Shown here piece after piece: positions 62,185-64,000 of a stretch of DNA of 64,000 nucleotides. The DNA is from Lasiodiplodia sp. COLG20 (taxonomy: Eukaryota > Ascomycota > Dothideomycetes > Botryosphaeriales > Botryosphaeriaceae): positions 806,001-870,000 of the forward strand of contig VNWV01000007.1 of NCBI GenBank assembly GCA_009801085.1, in the 5' to 3' direction. The notes below the pieces were generated by a model. The model saw only the letters and a program-made list of their open reading frames with translations. It had not been told where the DNA came from and ran no database searches. Each line of letters opens with the position of its first letter. Within the stretch, counting starts at the first letter, position 1. The translations under genes were made by a program, and so were the position numbers.

Positions 62185-64000
62185 ATGCTGGCGCCTTCAT
62201 TCGCTTTACTGCTGCTCTCTGCTGTGCAGAGCACCACCGCAGCTCTTACCAAGTCCAACCTTGAGACCCACGTCGACTCCCTGGCCCTCGACTTTGAGTT
62301 TGGCCCGGTCAAGGAGGCCTACTGGACCAGCATCCCCCACCACCGCAGGACTCCCTTTGCTGTCTCCCCCGACGGCAAGAGCGCCTACCTAGCCTACCTC
62401 GACAGCAGTGAGACCGATGTCCACGTCCAGCAGGTTGACCCCTCGACCTTTGCCGCCACCGGCACCACCGTCACCGTCTCTGGTGCCAAGGAGGCTGGTG
62501 GTCTCGTTGCTCACGACGATGGTTTCGCCATCCTCGTGAACGAGGCCATGCCCTCGGGCACCGCCAACGCCCCTGCCGACAACACCCCTGTCCCCGTTCT
62601 GTACCGCTACACCAGCGGCAAGCAGACCTTCAAGACCTGGCTCGGCGGTCCCGGTGTTCACGCTTCCGATGGTCTCTCTGCTTCCCCTGACATGAACGGC
62701 GATCTCGTCTACTCGGCCGAGGCTGGTCTCTACGGTGCTTACTTCGTTGTTACTGACTACTCTGGCGATGCTTCCGGCCACTTCGGCGACTCGATCCAGT
62801 ACGTCAAGGAGGATGGCACCCTGACCGTCATCGACGGTGCTTCCAGCTCGTGGGGCTGCAGCCACAACACCGGTATCGCTTTCGAGGCTGCCGATGCTGC
62901 TCCCTTCGCCTCCATCTGCTCCGAGGACCAGGGTGCTATTTGGCTCAACACCGGCACCACTGGCATGACCACTGCCGGCCAGAAGATCTCCAACGAGAAC
63001 ACCACCAACGGTGGCTCTGGTGAGCCCATGGGCGGCATGTCCGGCTCCTACAGCGGCCTGGCTCGCTTCGGCAGCTCCTCCAAGTACATCTTCTCCTGGG
63101 TCTCCCGTGGTGCCATCGACGTCACCACCAACGACTGGATGGGCGATGGCTACACCCACGTCACTAACCGCACCAACAACCGCAACATTGCCATTGCCAT
63201 CATGAGCGACAAGAACACCCTTGCCGGCGAGCAGGCCACCTCCACCGTCGGATCCGCGGATGGCGACAAGCAGGTTAACTGGATCAAGCAGGGCGACAAC
63301 GACTGCCAGAACGCCCACGTCGCCACCTTCGGCGAGTCCAACGCCCTCGTCACCTGGGAGGAGGCCGCCAACCCCGTCTGCCCCGTCATCGCCATGGGCT
63401 GCATGGGCGACTTCGCCGGCACCTTCTTCCAGCAGGTCGACAGCACCGGCGCCAAGGTCGGCGATGCCTTCAGCGTCGACAACGTCTACGTCGCCGGCGA
63501 CATGGTCACCATGAGCGACGGCCGCATCTGCTGGCCCTACGTCTCCGGAACCTGGGACGTCTCGCAGGCCGTTTCCTACGGCGGCTCCACCGCCACCTCC
63601 AAGAAGATCTCCTTCGCCTGCATGTCCCTCGACGGCAGCGCGAGCAGCAGCAGCTCCACCACCGCAGGTGCGTCCTCGGCCGCCAGCCAGGCCCTCTCCT
63701 CCAGCACTCAGGCCGCGTCTTCTACCGCCAGCGCCGCTGGCGTCGTCGCTGAGGCCACTTCTTCTTCTGCCCCCGTTGCCCAGGCCAGCACTTCCTCCAC
63801 TGCCCCCGTCTCCCAGGCCACCCCCACCACTCTTCAGACGCAGACTCGCTCATCCACGCAGGTCGCCGCCGCTCCCTCCACCGCCGCCGCCTCGAGCGCC
63901 ACCTCTGAGGTCGCCACCGCCGTCCCGGCTGAAAGCGCCACCTCGACCACGGCCGCTGCCGGCGGCTGGGGCAACTGGCCCTCCTTCACCCCCGGCGCCG
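62185..64000 (+). CDS. Large secreted Ser/Thr-rich protein, partial at right edge
   Basis: Open from the ATG at 62185 to the window edge (605 codons) without a stop or evident intron. A signal peptide (MLAPSFALLLLSAVQSTTAA) is followed by a roughly 460-residue beta-rich domain with DSLALDFEFGPVKEAYW, TPFAVSPDGKSAYLAYLD, VHASDGLSASPDMNGDLVY, SSWGCSHNTGIAFEA and TWEEAANPVCPVIAMGC. PDGK and PDMNG turns suggest a beta-propeller-like fold. From about residue 482 the sequence is almost pure Ser/Thr/Ala, an O-glycosylated wall stalk, and a GPI signal could follow beyond the edge. Codons end in C almost throughout, the strongest bias in the window, which suggests abundant expression. I do not recognise the family. 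Confidence 0.85.
   Translation, partial: MLAPSFALLLLSAVQSTTAALTKSNLETHVDSLALDFEFGPVKEAYWTSIPHHRRTPFAVSPDGKSAYLAYLDSSETDVHVQQVDPSTFAATGTTVTVSGAKEAGGLVAHDDGFAILVNEAMPSGTANAPADNTPVPVLYRYTSGKQTFKTWLGGPGVHASDGLSASPDMNGDLVYSAEAGLYGAYFVVTDYSGDASGHFGDSIQYVKEDGTLTVIDGASSSWGCSHNTGIAFEAADAAPFASICSEDQGAIWLNTGTTGMTTAGQKISNENTTNGGSGEPMGGMSGSYSGLARFGSSSKYIFSWVSRGAIDVTTNDWMGDGYTHVTNRTNNRNIAIAIMSDKNTLAGEQATSTVGSADGDKQVNWIKQGDNDCQNAHVATFGESNALVTWEEAANPVCPVIAMGCMGDFAGTFFQQVDSTGAKVGDAFSVDNVYVAGDMVTMSDGRICWPYVSGTWDVSQAVSYGGSTATSKKISFACMSLDGSASSSSSTTAGASSAASQALSSSTQAASSTASAAGVVAEATSSSAPVAQASTSSTAPVSQATPTTLQTQTRSSTQVAAAPSTAAASSATSEVATAVPAESATSTTAAAGGWGNWPSFTPGA

Noticed and set aside
62389..63318. 309-residue antisense frame at the right end
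   Set aside because: Shadow of the codon-biased secreted protein gene; Val/Gly-rich without any domain.
1..64000. Transposons, CRISPR arrays, rRNA or bacterial-type operons
   Set aside because: No transposase or reverse transcriptase text, terminal repeats, direct-repeat/spacer arrays or rRNA sequence was recognised; the window is ordinary fungal nuclear DNA in this respect.

Overview
The window is nuclear DNA of a filamentous ascomycete (Pezizomycotina). The signs are many short introns (about 50-80 nt, GTANGT donors), no operons, a nuclear cytochrome c gene, Zn2Cys6 and bZIP regulators, a fungal rhodopsin-like membrane protein, a PL3 pectate lyase, a GH12 glucanase and WSC-domain proteins. 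A plant-associated Dothideomycete would fit the secreted-enzyme content, but that is inference; no rRNA, tRNA or mitochondrial marker fixes the species. Exon joins were made by hand from splice motifs, reading phase and protein-family logic. For most multi-exon genes the summed exon length is an exact multiple of three.

Layout. 0-4.5 kb: the 5' part of a short-chain dehydrogenase running off the left edge, cytochrome c with CCAAT boxes upstream, and a small conserved disordered protein. 5-15.4 kb: five sugar-acid/polyol redox genes: an aldo-keto reductase (-) and myo-inositol oxygenase (+), head to head; a KduD-like SDR (-) and an L-idonate/sorbitol-type zinc dehydrogenase (+), head to head across about 550 bp; and a Gfo/Idh/MocA dehydrogenase (+). 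16-29 kb: mostly housekeeping genes: HAD phosphatase, alpha/beta hydrolase, PEX14-like peroxin, INO80 subunit Ies2, Mgs1/WRNIP1 ATPase, kynurenine-type aminotransferase, and a DUF1295 membrane protein with an unusual repeat array. 30-64 kb: a gene-poorer, accessory-looking half in which secreted or surface proteins (But2-like, PL3, GH12, Cys-rich surface protein, multi-WSC esterase, CalB-type lipase, large Ser/Thr-rich protein) and regulators (bZIP, Zn2Cys6) are separated by 1-4 kb stretches holding decayed gene remnants.

How the genes may work together. The 5-15 kb genes can be read as one route: myo-inositol to D-glucuronate (MIOX), D-glucuronate to L-gulonate (aldo-keto reductase), interconversion of 2-keto-L-gulonate and L-idonate (candidate: the Gfo/Idh/MocA enzyme), L-idonate to 5-keto-D-gluconate (zinc dehydrogenase), and 5-keto-D-gluconate to D-gluconate (KduD-like SDR). 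This matches the outline of the fungal D-glucuronate pathway worked out in Aspergillus niger, here physically joined to myo-inositol oxygenase. Family assignments are firm; substrates are inference. The right half looks like scattered plant-polymer and lipid hydrolases with degenerating regulators.

Other points of note: an 11-copy AEQDR[Y/F] repeat fused to a DUF1295 reductase-like membrane domain; a secreted esterase carrying four WSC and two apple-like modules joined by minisatellite-encoded Ser/Thr linkers; a GH12 gene with an in-frame stop one C-to-T change from Gln; a decayed Zn2Cys6 gene; and a PEX14-like gene whose stop codon lies inside a consensus 5' splice site.
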